Source of the DNA: Cheilinus undulatus
Taxonomy: Eukaryota > Chordata > Actinopteri > Labriformes > Labridae
Direction: 5' to 3'
NCBI RefSeq assembly: GCF_018320785.1
Contig: NC_054884.1
Coordinates: 22,011,667 to 22,075,666, forward strand
Length of the DNA: 64,000 nucleotides
Shown: piece after piece, positions 37,201-48,897 of the stretch
Position numbering within the stretch: position 1 is the stretch's first letter
Layout of the letters: each line of letters starts with the position of its first letter
Notes under the pieces: generated by a model
Databases searched by the model: none
What the model was told of the DNA's origin: nothing
The model's input: only the letters and a program-made list of their open reading frames with translations
Made by a program: the position numbers and the translations under genes

Positions 37201-40200
37201 AAGGCCTACGGACTACAGAGTGATGTAAGTTTGATACTTAGGCATTCTTTAAAAGGTCTGTTATTTGCAAAAAAAAAAAAAAAAAAATTGAAGTTGAACT
37301 TTGTGTTTGTATGTTTAGAAACTGTACAGATCAGACCTGAACTGGATGAAGGGTGTCGGCTGGGAGGCCTCAAAATCTCTAGATGTTCAACAGGCGAAGA
37401 AGGCTGGGGAGCTGCTCAGTGAGGTAATTTATGACCCAGAATGCACTTCAGAAATCAGAAAACAAGCACTATATAAAACAGAGCATTTGTTAAATGATTT
37501 CCTGCGTAAACAGGGCAGTGCTATCAATGACTTGGGTAAAACTTATAGAAATTGCACTTTTATTCAAAGTGATATAAACAATTTATGACAGAGTATGTGA
37601 TATACCATGCTCTGGTGCTGTTTATAACTTTGGATATACGTAGGAAGACAAGCATAAACATAATTGTGCAACATATGGCAGCGTGTGTGGATCTAGGTTT
37701 ACAGCCAAGGTCAGAATGTATTTAGAGAGCTGTGGACCCCGCACTCAGTAACTGGGTTAAGTACTTGGAGTATATCCTGCTACAACAAGAACAGACTGAT
37801 TACAGTAATGGCCCACATTTTTCCTTTATCTTCTGTTTACCTAGTTTATTTGACCTTACGGTTTAGGACAAATCAATAGGCAAATAAAAAAGTCTGTTTG
37901 TTTTTACTTCATGTTTCTTTGCCTTTGGACCCTTTTAATGAAACTATTTTCAGCTTCCATTAACTGCACAGTATCAAGTTTCCAAAGGGCTTATTACTGG
38001 TGGTCTGCTATCCCCATATCAGTGTGTGTATTAATGGAAAACTCAGCCTAGTCGCTCCATACTGTTAACTTCTGACCTTTGATATTGTATCTGTTCTCGG
38101 CCCTGACTAATATAACATATATAATATATAATATAACATTCATATGTAACATTTTAATAACAAAATAATAATACTTTCTTATCGCAAATTTTAATTTAGT
38201 TTCATACAGTAATGTTTTGTATCCTACTTGATTCTATAGTATTGGCCAATCTTCTGTGTAGTGATCATTCGTTTCGTTTTATTTCACATCATTTTATTTA
38301 GTCTTGTCTCTTCTCGTATGATATCGAAGTTGTGCCGTATTTCGTATCCTATAGTACTGAACCTTACCATACTGTATAGTTTATCTGTTTTTTTTTTGTG
38401 TGTCTTTTCATATCATTTTGTATTGTGATGTGTGGTATTGATTTGGATCAGTTGTATGATTTTGTCTTTTCTCGTCTCATATTCTATCTTGTCCTATCGT
38501 AACGTATCCTATCCTATCTTATCCGATCCTATCCTTTCGTATCATATCACATCGCATTGTATTGTATCCTGCTGTATCCTGTCCTATCCTAGCCTATCCA
38601 ATTGTATCAATCAAATTGTATGGTCATGTATCCTGTAGTCTTATTTTGTCATATTTTTATTAGAATGGTTCATTTTGTGTTGTAGCCAGTGTGTCATGTT
38701 TTACCATATTGTGTCATGTACCGTGTTGTGTCATACCGTATTTTGAATCAGTTGTATCATTACATTTGGTCTTGTCTCATTTGTATCGCAGTGTTTTTTA
38801 ATTTTTTTTTTTTTTTTTGGTGTCCTATCATATTTGATCCTTTAGAATCGTAACCTACTGCATAGTTATTATTTTGGGTTTTTTTCATATCATAATGTGC
38901 CGTATCCTATTATATCATATCTTATCATATCGTACCATTTTGTATCGTATCATATTAAATAATCTCATAGTTTAATTTTATTTGTGTAATTTCCTCTCCT
39001 CTCATCTCGTATCAATGTTTTGTTTATTTCATATGCTATTGTATTATATTCTGTCATTTCATATTTCTTTATACGTCCTATCGTATTGTAACCTTTTGTT
39101 TTGTTCCATAAGGTTTTGTATCATCTGTGTCATTTGGTTTTGTATCATATCATATAGGAGTTTCGTTTTTTTTTTTTTTTTTGTAACTTATCATATCATA
39201 TCCTAAAGTAAGACCGGGAAAGATAGAATTAAATTGCCCCCAAAGTGAAATTTGCCCTTCTATCTTATCGCAAAGTTTCATTTTGTTTTGTTTCATACCG
39301 GTAATGTGTCGTATTTTACCATATTGTACTGATTATTTTGTATTGCATCACATCTTATCTTATTCTACCATATCAAATTGTATTCTCTGTAAAACACTTG
39401 ACACTTACCTTATTATCAGAAATTCTTTCATCCACTATAACTATTTGTAAAGGATGTTTAAAAATGCAGGATCCTTCTGAGTTACAGAGTATTTATATTG
39501 ATCCTTTTTGTAAATGTGTGCAAGCAGTGCATGAAGATATTTCTGTGTCAGAGCTGGTGCAGACTGGTATCACCAGACTCTATTCATAACCTCATCTTGG
39601 ACAGCTGACCTGGACTTTAAAGAATCATTCCAGTCAGACTTTCCAACATTAGACCTTGAAATGATAGACAGGGCAAAAACAGAACATACACTTAGAAATC
39701 TCCTAAACAGATCCATACCATATTTAATTTATAATATTCTACAGTACAAAAACATTTGTTAATGGCAGTATTTCAAAGTTTGTATGTTGATGTTTATTCT
39801 CTTTTTAGAAAAAGTACCGTCAGGATGTGAGTGCTCTGAAATTTACCAGCGTTGAAAACACACCTGAGATGGTTCAGGCCAAACTCAGCAACAAACTGGC
39901 CGTTGATGTGAGTTCAGCTGATCAAAAATGTACCCAAAACAGAATGTTTCTGGGATGACCTTTCGTGTCTTAATGGCATTTTTGGGCTGATTATTTAAAA
40001 TGACACCGGGGGCATAAATTGTTATATTTTTATAACCTTTCCATGATGCCATACTTTAATTAAATAAGGCATTTTTGACCAAACTCGTAATCTCGCTAAT
40101 CTTAGAATGTCCAACTCAGGCAGATGTGGTTTCTTTTAGATCCTGTAAATATGCAAAGTTAATGCTAAAAAGACCATTGGGAGGGATTAGGGAATCAATA

Positions 40201-43200
40201 ATGCCTTGTTTCTGACTTTACAGAGGTTATACAGGGAGAAAGGTGAAAACATGAAGCACAACTACACACTGAGTGGAGAGCTGCCTGAGCTTGTTCAGGC
40301 CAAGATCAATGCTATGAACATTAGTGAGGTGAGACACACTACACCAATCTACCTCTCTGCTGTGTGCCAGAGTGATGATGTTTACATGAAACATAACTTG
40401 AACTTCTGCTGCTGTGATCATTTTTAGAGCTGTTACAAAGAATCCTGGACTAAGCTACGTGACGGCGGTTACAAGCTGAGCCTGGATGCTATTCCTTTTC
40501 AGTCTGCAAAAGCATCAGCAGAGATTCTCAGTGATGTAAGCTTGCAACTTATTCTTCTTTATCATTTAGAAAAGCTGCAGATAATTTCCTTTCACTCTCA
40601 AACAATTTCAAAGAAGGGTAAAATGATGAGTGTAGTTTACAGATAAGATCAAGTTTTTGAGGTTTTTTTTTTTTTTTTTGATGACCTTAAATTCAATGAA
40701 CCATTGGAAATTTTTCAACTCAGCAAAAGTACAAGGAAGAATTTGAGAAGAGCAAAGGGAAGATGATTGGCTCGAAAGGTTTGCAGGACGACATCAACAT
40801 CGCTCACTCTGTCCATGCCAGTAAACTGCAGAGCGATGTGAGTTCTTGTAATGGTTTCATAAAATACAAAGGAACAAATAAAACAGTATATTTTAAAGAC
40901 AAAATGTCCCTTTTTCAATTTCAGATTAAATACAAGAAGGACTCAGCGAAGGAGCTGTCCAAGTTCCACCTGCCCATGGACATGCTGGAGGTGTCTCACG
41001 CTAAGAAGGCCCAGTCTCTGGTCAGTGATCAGGACTACAGGCTCACCCTGCATCAGTACACCTCACTGCCTGATGACATGAAGGTGCAGGCTGCAAAGAG
41101 AGCGTACGCCCTGCAGAGTGAGGTGAGACAGAGGGCGGCAGCAAACAGTGTTGCTACTAAAACTCACAAGTGTTGTTTTTAACTACAATGATTGGAAGCA
41201 AACACTCTATCTGGATGTGCCACTGTTGAATTTAGAAATGCATTTCTAAAAAGTGTTTATATGTTCAACAGAAAGTATATCGCTCTGACCTGAACTACCT
41301 GCGGGGTGCAGCCTGGATCGCCACAGGGGCTCTTCAGATAGAAGGCTCCAAGAAAGCCACAGACCTCATCAGTGATGTAAGACAGATCATGGTTTTTCAT
41401 TCTCTTTTTCATGTTTCAATCCATTTTTAGTGCTATGATGTGTAGATATCTTTGATTTCAGAACCTGTTCTTAGTGGTTATATAGTCTATGAAATGTTTT
41501 TTTTGTTAGCAATAATAAAAAATATGTATAAAAGAGACTGTATTGCTTCTTCTGAAACAGAAAAAGTACCGTCAGCAGCCATACAACTTCAAGCACACGT
41601 CTGTCACTGACTCTCCTGATATCGTCCATGCGAAGATCAGCGGACAGATCACAAATGAAGTAAGAAAATCAGCCCTAAGTTTAAATACTTATTTGGAAAC
41701 TTTTGCTTAGTTTTCCTAAATGGCTGTTATTTATTTGTACAATAAAGTTGTCATTGTAACTTAATTAAAAACCTTTTTCTATCCCTGTCTCTTTTAGCGT
41801 TTGTACAAAGAGAAAGGAGTGAGTGATCAGCATAACTACACAATAACGACTGAGAGACCAGAGATAACACAAGCAAAAATCAATGCAGCCAACTTCAGTG
41901 AGGTAGGGATTCCTGCATGGACAAACTGTCTACATTTTCACATACAGTAGCTTGTTGTATTTTGGAGAGATTATTGATTGTTGTTCTCTTTTCCCTTAGA
42001 TTAAGTACAAGGAGTCATGGCACACTCTGCGAGCTCAGGGCTACAAACTCACCATGCAGGACATCCCCTTCCAGGCTGCGAAGAGCTCCACAGGCATTGC
42101 CAGTGATGTAAGATTAAACAAAACTGCAGTGATTGTCAAAAATATCCACCTAAATATACTGTGATAGAGTAATAAAGAGTTTTACCACTTATATCCCTAC
42201 AGTACAACTACAAACACAACCACCTGCTGGAAAAAGGAAAGCACATCGGCGTCAAGAGTGTCTTGGAGGACCCACATCTGCTGCACTGCATGCAGGCAGG
42301 CCGCCTGGCCAGTGACCAGGAGTACAGAAAAGACGCTCTGACCACCAGCGGGCAGTACCACCTCACCCCTGACATGATCAACCTGGTGACGGCTAAGAAC
42401 GCCCAAGCTCTCGCCAGCGATCAGGACTACAGGAAGAGGCTGCACGAGTACACGGTGCTGCCTGATGACATGAAGGTCAAGTGGGCCAAAACAGCATACA
42501 ACCTGCAGAGCGAGGTCTGTTTTAGGAATGGATGATCCAGGTGTTATCACTGTGGTCCAGCATCACTGATGTGTCTTTGCTCTGTTTGTGTAGAAACTGT
42601 ACAAGTCTGACCTGAATTACATGAAGGGCGTGGCCTGGGATGGCGTGGGAGCACCTCAGCTGGAGTCAGCCAAGAAGGCTGGAGAACTCATAAGTGATGT
42701 AAGTACTTATGGTTCATATATTTAGATTTAGACAGATGTATTAGCAAGGGACATTGATCATTTATATATGAGGAAAATTCAAAGATGGTCGCAGCAGATT
42801 AGGCAACCACACATAGAGTAGTTGTAAAATGGTACAAGTCAGACCTGAGTTTAGTTAGAATACATGTCTTTATTTGCTTCTAGGGCTGTATACAATGTGA
42901 AATCTCATCATGTGTGTTTCCTACCGTTCAAGTGTTTTGCTCTTCTTTCATGCAGAAGAAGTATCGTCAGCTGCCAGACAGCCTCAGGTTCACCTCTGTG
43001 GCTGACTCTCCGGACATCATCCACGCAAAGGCGAGCTATCAGCAGTGCAGTGAGGTGAGGTGTAAACAGAAACATACGAGGAAATGATCGAAAGTCTTAT
43101 TTTTCCATTAAATAGTTTGGTCGTGGGTGCCGGTGTAGCTCAGTTGGTAGAGCAGGCGTCAACGTCCTTAACGCACTACTCGCATAATTGATCCCCAGTC

Positions 43201-46200
43201 TCAGTGTGTATTTGGTGCACATCATTCCCCATTCTCTCTCCTCATGTTTCCTGTCTCTCTTCAGCTGTCCTGTTAAAATAGATGCCCAAAAATAACCTTT
43301 AAATAATATTTTGGTTGTATTGGTTATGATGTAAACTAAACTAACTAAACTAACAAAATATGGAAAAACAAAATGTAAACTCATTTTAGTTAACTGAAAC
43401 TAAAATAGAAATTAAGCTATACAACAAGGGTGGGCAACTTTTCAACCAAGAGGACCATGTTTGGGCAGTTAAACTATCTAAGGGCTGAAGTATTATCAAG
43501 TAGAACACCCTTAACTGACTAATAAAAATTTAAAACTATTATAGCCTTGCATGGAGACCCAATAGACAGCACTGTATGCTTATTAACGCTTCTCGACATA
43601 TGACAATTTAGTGCCTATTAGACCAGGTTGAAACATCAAGCTCTGCCTCCTGCTCTGTTAAACCGAACAAGCTGAAATACACAAAATATGTGTTGTGATT
43701 TATTCAAAAAAAGTTTTTAAATAATGGTAATAAGTTTTTTGAGTATGTCTCAAGTTAAAACTTATGATTTACATGTTTTTCATCCACTGCATTTTCCCTT
43801 TAGTCTTTCACATATTTTTGTTTTGAACCCTCGTGCCACCCAAATTTAAGAATGTATTCTTCCACAGAGTTCAGAACATCACCCTTGCTATGGTGAAGTT
43901 AGTCCACACATGCAGGACTTATCTAACTGAGTGGGTAACTTAACCCATGGTGTAAAAGTGTCTAAAGCCCAAAGGCATTCTTGAGAAACTATGAAAATTA
44001 CAGAATGATTGCCAGATGATTTGAGTACAGTGACAGTGAAAAATACTTAGAATGATTACTTGAAGCTAAAAATCTGTTCTATCAAGTTTGAAAAAATAGA
44101 GCTGAAATAGCTGTTTTTGAATTTTAAGGTAACACAACCCATTTTTTAACAATCTTGCACTGTTCAGCCCTACAGTTTGTCTGTCCTACCTTTGGTTTGG
44201 ATTTTTCTGTTGAATTTGTAAAAGTTTGTTCAGTTCAGTCAGGACTACTTTAGCTGGAAACACACATAATGTGTGGCTATAAATATTTCTTTATTAGCAG
44301 GAAGTAATTAGTTCTTATGCTGTTACTTATGTTCAGCTCTGTGGCTGGGATCCCCCTGCCCTTCTATGAGTTTACGTAGAAAACCTCAAGCAGGAACAGC
44401 ACACGTTCCTGCTCTTCCTATGCAGATAAGTAAAGCCTGAGGCAGGGAGAGAAGCATCAAAACCCCAGAGCCGAGCAGGCATAAATGACAACAGAATGAC
44501 ACTGAATAAGTCAGAACACAGGGTTGACAATTATCCCAGCAGGGGTGAAAACATCTTTTTTTGAAAGGGGGTCTGCATTGGCAACCCAAGCCAAGGTAGT
44601 AAAAATTAGTAGATTTTAGGTGTTTTAGGTCTTGAACTGTATTCAAATATGATAAATAAATAGCCCATAAAAGTACAATTAAACAGTATTTGATCTTTTT
44701 CTTTATACATGTATGATGTTTTCTTTTACTGGACCTTCGGGTCTGTCCCTTGACTAGTGCCTTATATTATGTAGAAAACTAAAACTAACACAACAATGAT
44801 AAAAACTAAACAAAAAACTAAACACAAAAATAAGAATTAAAAACTAAAACCAGCCTTAGATTGAAAACAAAAAGTTGAAAACAAAACAAAAATAAGAACT
44901 AATGAAAAATCCCACACTATTGTAACCTTGGTACTTCTGATAAAAGTATAAAGTTGTTGATATCCTGTTTATGCTTTCACAGAGGCTGTACAAATCTGGA
45001 AAGAATGACGACATGCACAAATACACGTTACACTCAGATGATCCTGACTTCGTCAGAGCCAAGATAAACGCCCAGCAGATCAGTGATGTAAGACACAAAG
45101 TCTAAGTCCTTTAAATCTTGTTATAGAGAAGACTTGAATCACTTTTGTGACAATTTTACTTTCTTCCAATGCAGAAAGTTTATAAGGCTGCTGGGGAGCA
45201 GGTGAAGACATCAGGCTACGATTTGAGGCTGGATGCTATCCCCTTCCAAACCGCTAAGGCCTCTAGAGAAATCGCCAGTGATGTGAGTTTTATAAAATCA
45301 CTACATTTGTCATAAGATTTCAACAATTTTATCAAGTTATTCCCCTTAAATAAAGCATTTCCACTATTTTGGAAACCTAAAAATATTTCAGTCAAATTAA
45401 CTTGTCTTAAAAGAAATCTGTCAATTCCCTCCCACATAGTTCCGCTACAAAGAGTCTCACCTGAAGGAGAAGGGCCAGCAGGTGGGGCTTCGCTGCGTGG
45501 AGGACGACCCCAAAATGGTGCACTCTCTGGCAGCCAGCAAACTCCAGAGCAACCTGGAGTACAAACGCCAGTCTAGGGAAGACCAGGCCCACTACAAAAT
45601 CCATGCGGACCAGCCTGAGTTCCTGCTGGCCAAGAAGAGTCAGGCTCAGGCCAGCGACCTCACCTATCGCCAAAGACTGCACGACTACACATGTGACCCC
45701 CAGCAGCTCAATGTCAAGCACGCCAAGCAGGCCTACAAGCTGCAGAGTGATGTAAGTCATGGAGATTTTTCAAGCACATTGTTTTAAGATTTGCTCAAGC
45801 TAGTGTAAATCATTCAAGTCGCACATAATTGAAAGAGAGAGAAAAGTGCTTTGATTGTGTGTTGTCCTTTGTGGCACAGTGGCCTCTGGGTAATTTGAAA
45901 CATTTATAAGCGATTTTCACACAGCTGGAAATTTCTTGAAGTTCAGGCAGAAAATTTCAGGAAGTTTTTAGTAGTTTTGCATATGCAAAAAAGCGGCACT
46001 TTAAATGACTGTTTCTTACCTAATGGGTCAGGACCCTAAGTGTGCCACTTAGCTGATTTCACTAGGTTGCACATGTGCCTGGATTAAAAAAATGGCATCA
46101 AGTCATTTATGTAAGGAAGCCGTTTGCAACCATACTCACGTTTATTTAAAGTAACTACTTTTTTCCATGATAATGAGTTAATAGATTGTATTCTTGAAAT

Positions 46201-48552
46201 TTCCTCAGACTATTTAACTCTTAAAATAATAACAACGCTCACTTCTCAATGATAATGCACTTAACAGCCAACATTTCCATGTTATCTTAACAAACTGAAA
46301 GTATATAATGCATGCATGTACTTTTTGTGTTAAATGTTTTGATTTAAACTATAAAACACTTCCAGACTTAAAGCTTTTGTGTCCACAGCTGCCATTTTTT
46401 GTGTTGGCGGCGCTCATTTTCCAAACAAAACCAATACAGCCTAGCTTTTCAGCCCTCCCTGTCCAAAATCCCCCTCAGCATCAGATGTTTTTGCTGACGC
46501 ACTCAGAGATTCAGAGAGCTCAACATTTGAAACAGCATCCTGCTAAGTTTTCCTGCACTGGCCAATCAAAATCAAAGGGTGGGCCTTTGACACCAGCTTT
46601 AGTTAGGATGATCGTATTGGTCCATAAATGAAAGGAGCCCTAAAAATATGATGGTCTGTATTTTTTATATATTAAATTATTACCCTATCAGCATAAGTGA
46701 CACTATTTTCTCGTATTGCCTAGGAAAATATGTTCATTCTTGCTTTTATTGTAATGAAAGTAATTTTTAGTTTTAGTTTAGTTTTTAGTTAGGGCTGGCT
46801 GATACAGACAAATATATCTCAGTATTTTGTAGTTGAATGATATAAATGTGGATATTTCTATTTTTTTAGACACCCAGTAAATGAGCAATTTAACTATTAT
46901 AATCATTAAAATTTGCAGAAAAACTTTTACACACTAAGTTGTGCAAATATACTGGTAATGTTTATGTATCCCAGGGCTATAACAAATTTTTATACTCTAA
47001 AATACGTGTGCTTCAAAATACAGTTTTGCAGGCTTGGTTCGGACCGTGCTGATAGGGCTGAATGTGACGTCTTTTCATGGGACCCATAATTCCTTGCTGA
47101 CCCACAACAGCATTGTCAACAGCAATAATGGAAGAAAACTGACTTTTCATGGGTCAAGTTCTAACCTGACACACCAAGTAGACTGTTTCATACATCCATT
47201 GCATGGTTATATGAAGCTCCCAAATCTCTTATACAAAGCGTTTGGGAAGGGCAGAGTAGGTAACCTGAGATCGACGGGCAGGCACTCCTAAAGTTTATGA
47301 ACTGTGGAGCTTGTTTGTGGATAAAACTCATGCCATGGAAGGTCAAGAAGGCAAAATAAACATCTTCACTGCCAGGAAAAGCTTTCAGTGTGGTTCTATG
47401 CTCTTGTTTTAAGAAAGAAATGTGGCCCAGTTTTGATGAACTTGTCATTATACTATGGCTACACCAGTGATAGCCATTTCTTTTGGCTTTGAGTACAACA
47501 AAACCCCATTCCTAGCCACCACCTCATCCTCCTAAAACGATGAAGATTGTTGTTTGGGGATGACACAAACGTTGTGGGTTGGAGCTTTGCAAGATGGGTT
47601 TGCCTGTTTATGAACATGGAATCTGGCCAGTCCATCTGCATGCAAAGTTATTCCGGGCCTACAACTGCCACATATACTATACACACATATATAGAAGAAT
47701 TTTTGTGTTGAAAATGTAGCCATAACCCAGCAACAATAAACACTGGTGAGTACTACTCTAAAACTGAGGCCTTGGGTGCTGCCCTAGCTAAAAGCAGGGG
47801 TTGTGTATGGATACAGGCCTTACTTATAACACTACATTTTAAGTAAGGAGTAATAATCAGGGTCTTACTGATAATTTTTGCCTTTCAAGTATGTCATTTC
47901 GATTTCAGATATGGTGATCCTGATCCAAATATTCCACTGTATACCCACTAAAACACATTTCATTCTTACAACCTCAATGCACTGATATAATTGTTGCGCC
48001 ATCTTTAACAGGTGAACTACAAGTCAGACCTGAACTGGATCAAAGGAGCGGGCTGGACCCCTCCAGGCTCCCATAAGGCCCAGCTTGCCCGGCGGGCTGC
48101 AGAGCTTGGTCTGGCTGAGGGAGTCAGCACAGACGAGGCCATTGCAAAATATCAGCACATGATGATGGTGAGGGAATGTGGAAGAAGAATCCTGCTGGAT
48201 GAACCATTAGCATGCAAACTTTCATGCAGGTTCTCTAAATCATTTTTTTTTCTTTTAGCTCTACCAGCAGCAGCAGATGGAGCAGCAGCAACAAAACCAG
48301 CAGACTTCAGAGGAGGTGGAGACCAGCGAGGAGGTTCAAAGTGGTGTCAACATGGACGCCATGGAGGTCCTTCACGTGAAGAGGAAGAAGACCATCCAGA
48401 CCGTGCAGAAAAAGTCCACCAAAACAATCACAACCTCGTTTAGATCCATGGAGAAGAAGTCCAGCACCTCGTCGTCTTCATCAGCTGCTCTTCAGAACTC
48501 AGTGCAGACGTCATCCATGTCGAGTAAAGCTGCTGCGATAAAGGACGCTTAG
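20555..48552 (+). CDS. nrap: Nebulin-related anchoring protein (NRAP)
   Basis: Actin-binding LIM-nebulin protein of striated muscle that links terminal actin filaments to the membrane at intercalated discs and myotendinous junctions and acts in myofibril assembly. I joined 43 coding exons, all GT/AG with consistent phases, into 5415 nt (1804 aa; human about 1730). Order: LIM domain (aa 1-61), linker (to aa 154), five modules with GKGSFP-type repeats (155-332), two or three single modules, super-repeats, a final partial repeat and a serine-rich tail. Nearly every exon is phase 0-0 and ends with codons for (A/L)xSD, so one exon equals one nebulin module. The markers DLNWMKGVGW, DLNYLRGAAW, DLNYMKGVAW and DLNWIKGAGW start super-repeats at aa 684, 927, 1170, 1413 and 1656, each 243 residues apart. 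ATG at 20555 starts MQSCARCGF, as in human NRAP. Exon coordinates are in the block entries below. Confidence 0.96.
21935..24853 (+). other. nrap intron 3, no gene seen
   Basis: 2.9 kb of AT-rich intron with GCTAGC/AACGTTAGC words common in fish DNA. The GC-richer stretch at 22440-22800 is open for 135 codons but shows no domain, no repeats of the host modules and no fitting splice sites. Confidence 0.5.
25371..28792 (+). other. nrap: nrap exons 6-13: NRAP-type single modules
   Basis: Coding exons 25371-25475, 25574-25678, 25826-25933, 26023-26130, 26400-26507, 27662-27778, 28446-28550 and 28685-28792. Exons 6, 8 and 10 share the module TEE(F/Y)E...GKGSFPA...TPGY, alternating with exons 7 and 9. 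Exon 11 has DLNKMKG, exon 12 GHSINFCETPQF (human GHSINYCETPQF). All are phase 0-0, so any one can be skipped in frame. Exon 12 is 105 nt (35 aa), the size of the segment known to differ between cardiac and skeletal NRAP isoforms in mammals. Confidence 0.92.
26925..27335 (+). mobile_element. Truncated Tc1-like transposon in nrap intron 10
   Basis: Plus-strand frames give a Tc1 transposase piece: GFHGREAACKRHIT, then WCEAHRHWTVGQKKHVMWSD and GSRFSVLQSDGW. Just 5', AACAACAGCAGCTTAACTGC and AAAATCACAGAGC come from the N-terminal half. Both ends and much of the middle are missing. The frame shifts after QSDGW, so it is a dead fragment of another Tc1 family than that in casp7. Confidence 0.8.
29689..31323 (+). 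other. nrap: nrap exons 14-19: first seven-module unit
   Basis: Coding exons 29689-29793, 30256-30354, 30490-30594, 30685-30792, 30903-31010 and 31126-31323, together 723 nt (241 codons). Module sizes run 35, 33, 35, 36, 36 and then 66 residues in one two-module exon. The unit lacks WMKG in its first module (GVEQEQGEYNYPATQ instead). It is two codons shorter than all later units because exon 18 is 108 rather than 114 nt. Confidence 0.92.
30066..30212 (+). mobile_element. Decayed tRNA-derived SINE remnant
   Basis: GTTGGCTGAATTGGTAGAGC resembles a tRNA A box and GGTCACTGGTTTAAATCTTT a worn B box, followed by a short body ending near ATAGTCTTTAAAAATGG. It resembles the better-preserved copy at 43124. 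It sits in nrap intron 14, close to exon 15. Confidence 0.5.
32155..32940. repeat. Degenerate tandem duplication in nrap intron 19
   Basis: Two long copies (about 32160-32510 and 32550-32880) and a third start at about 32899 share the order of blocks: GACTGG-GTCAAA, GTTAGCTAA-TGCTA, CTTGTTGA, GAAAATGAT, AGCTAAACTA, TATAGCTGTAT and AAGTTCC. The period is about 350-390 bp. There is no coding capacity and no transposon end. Confidence 0.6.
34233..36500 (+). other. nrap intron 22, non-coding apart from a MITE
   Basis: 2.3-kb intron. Bases 35586-36237 are a TTAA-flanked element; the rest shows no recognisable feature. Confidence 0.5.
35586..36237. mobile_element. TTAA-flanked MITE, piggyBac-like
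   Basis: TTAA (35586-35589) is followed by GACCCTGTAAAGTGAAA. At the other end TTTACTTTACAGCGTC comes before TTAA (36234-36237). The termini are inverted copies and TTAA is the target duplication piggyBac elements use. About 640 bp, no transposase frame, so it is a non-autonomous copy. Confidence 0.65.
37319..41122 (+). other. nrap: nrap exons 26-31: third unit
   Basis: Coding exons 37319-37423, 39809-39907, 40224-40328, 40428-40535, 40724-40837 and 40925-41122, sum 729 nt. The last three modules are split 114/198 at a module border, as in the first unit. Intron 26 (37424-39808) is 2.4 kb and contains a degenerate pentanucleotide array. Confidence 0.93.
38200..39380 (+). repeat. Degenerate TATCC/TATCA pentamer array
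   Basis: More than 1 kb of intron 26 is built from variants of a five-base word (TATCC, TATCA, TATCG, GTATC), clearest at 38480-38600 (ATCCTATCCTATCTTATCCG). Strand composition is strongly pyrimidine-biased. T-runs at 38797-38819 and 39169-39182 lie inside it. Confidence 0.7.
43124..43308 (+). mobile_element. tRNA-derived SINE, second family
   Basis: The head GTGTAGCTCAGTTGGTAGAG is an excellent tRNA A box, followed by CGTCAACGTCCTTAACGCAC and a worn B box (AATTGATCCCCAG). The body contains CCCATTCTCTCTCCTCATG, and the tail is ATAACCTTTAAAT. The flanks TTAAATAG-TTTGGT and TTTAAATAATATTTTGGT look like a worn target duplication. It sits in nrap intron 38. Confidence 0.7.
43315..43425. repeat. 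AACTAA-rich low-complexity repeat
   Basis: Repeats of AACTAA and ACTAAAA near the SINE. A second, longer tract of the same composition lies at 44765-44905 in the same intron. The two tracts may bracket an old insertion, but no ends are visible. Confidence 0.4.
45752..48011 (+). other. nrap intron 41, no gene seen
   Basis: 2.3-kb intron. The part 46020-46130 carries words of the CAGTGGTTCCCAA-type hAT MITE (GGGTCAGGACCC). The part 47030-47720 is open in several minus-strand frames, but I recognise no protein in it. Confidence 0.45.
48012..48552 (+). other. nrap: nrap exons 42-43: last module and C-terminal tail
   Basis: Coding exons 48012-48167 and 48259-48552 (stop TAG). Exon 42 holds DLNWIKGAGWTPPGS, as in human NRAP (GVGWTPPGS). 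Exon 43 starts with a glutamine-rich run, reaches EVLHVKRKK (human EILHVKKKK, near its end) and then continues for over 50 residues of Lys/Ser/Thr-rich sequence (KKSSTSSSSSAAL...) with no counterpart that I recall in human. Confidence 0.9.
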
Positions 48553-48891
48553 ATCATAGATTTTTTTCTTTTGATGAATGCTTTTAAGATTGTGATTTTC
48601 ATAAAGTGTGGTTAAATTTTACCAAATGGATGAAAACACAGATGCAAACTTTGATGAAATGACTGTTGTGACTCTGGAGTTACATAAGATGCCACACTGA
48701 TGTGAAACAGCTCGTTTATGTTTATAATGAAGTAAAAATATCAAAGAGGGTCAAGTAAGTTGAATAAGACAAGACTCGTCGTGTTAGTTAAAAGGATTAT
48801 CAATGTGAGTGTTGAGAAGGGAGAAATTCAGAGAAACTTTATTGATTTGCTTGAATTTGAGGTAAATTTGATTACATAAAAAAACAACAAC

Positions 48892-48897
48892 AATAAA
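48892..48897 (+). promoter_or_regulatory. nrap poly(A) signal
   Basis: AATAAA 340 bases past the nrap stop codon, after a run of CAA repeats. It is the first canonical signal downstream. Confidence 0.55.

Larger units (their letters stand above)
33751..37224 (+). other. nrap: nrap exons 20-25: second unit with odd intron
   Basis: Coding exons 33751-33855, 33943-34041, 34128-34232, 36501-36608, 36796-36953 and 37071-37224, sum 729 nt. The first four have the standard sizes 105, 99, 105 and 108. The last three modules are split 158/154 by a 117-bp intron (36954-37070) in phase 2, inside a module (KTKY-S-LHLDM). Other units split at a module border or not at all. Confidence 0.93.
41272..45751 (+). 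other. nrap: nrap exons 32-41: fourth and fifth units
   Basis: Fourth unit: 41272-41376, 41561-41659, 41798-41902, 42000-42107, 42203-42514. Fifth unit: 42594-42698, 42956-43054, 44983-45087, 45175-45282, 45440-45751. Each sums to 729 nt (105, 99, 105, 108, 312). The last three modules form a single unsplit 312-nt exon (104 codons). The two units are almost certainly related by duplication of a whole 243-residue block. Confidence 0.93.

Noticed and set aside
43124-43200. Possible tRNA gene
   Set aside because: The A box is good, but the B box is worn, the cloverleaf cannot be completed and a SINE body follows.
47188-47723. Several minus-strand frames in nrap intron 41
   Set aside because: They follow each other and could be a decayed pseudogene or repeat, but I recognise no protein family and the frames change often.
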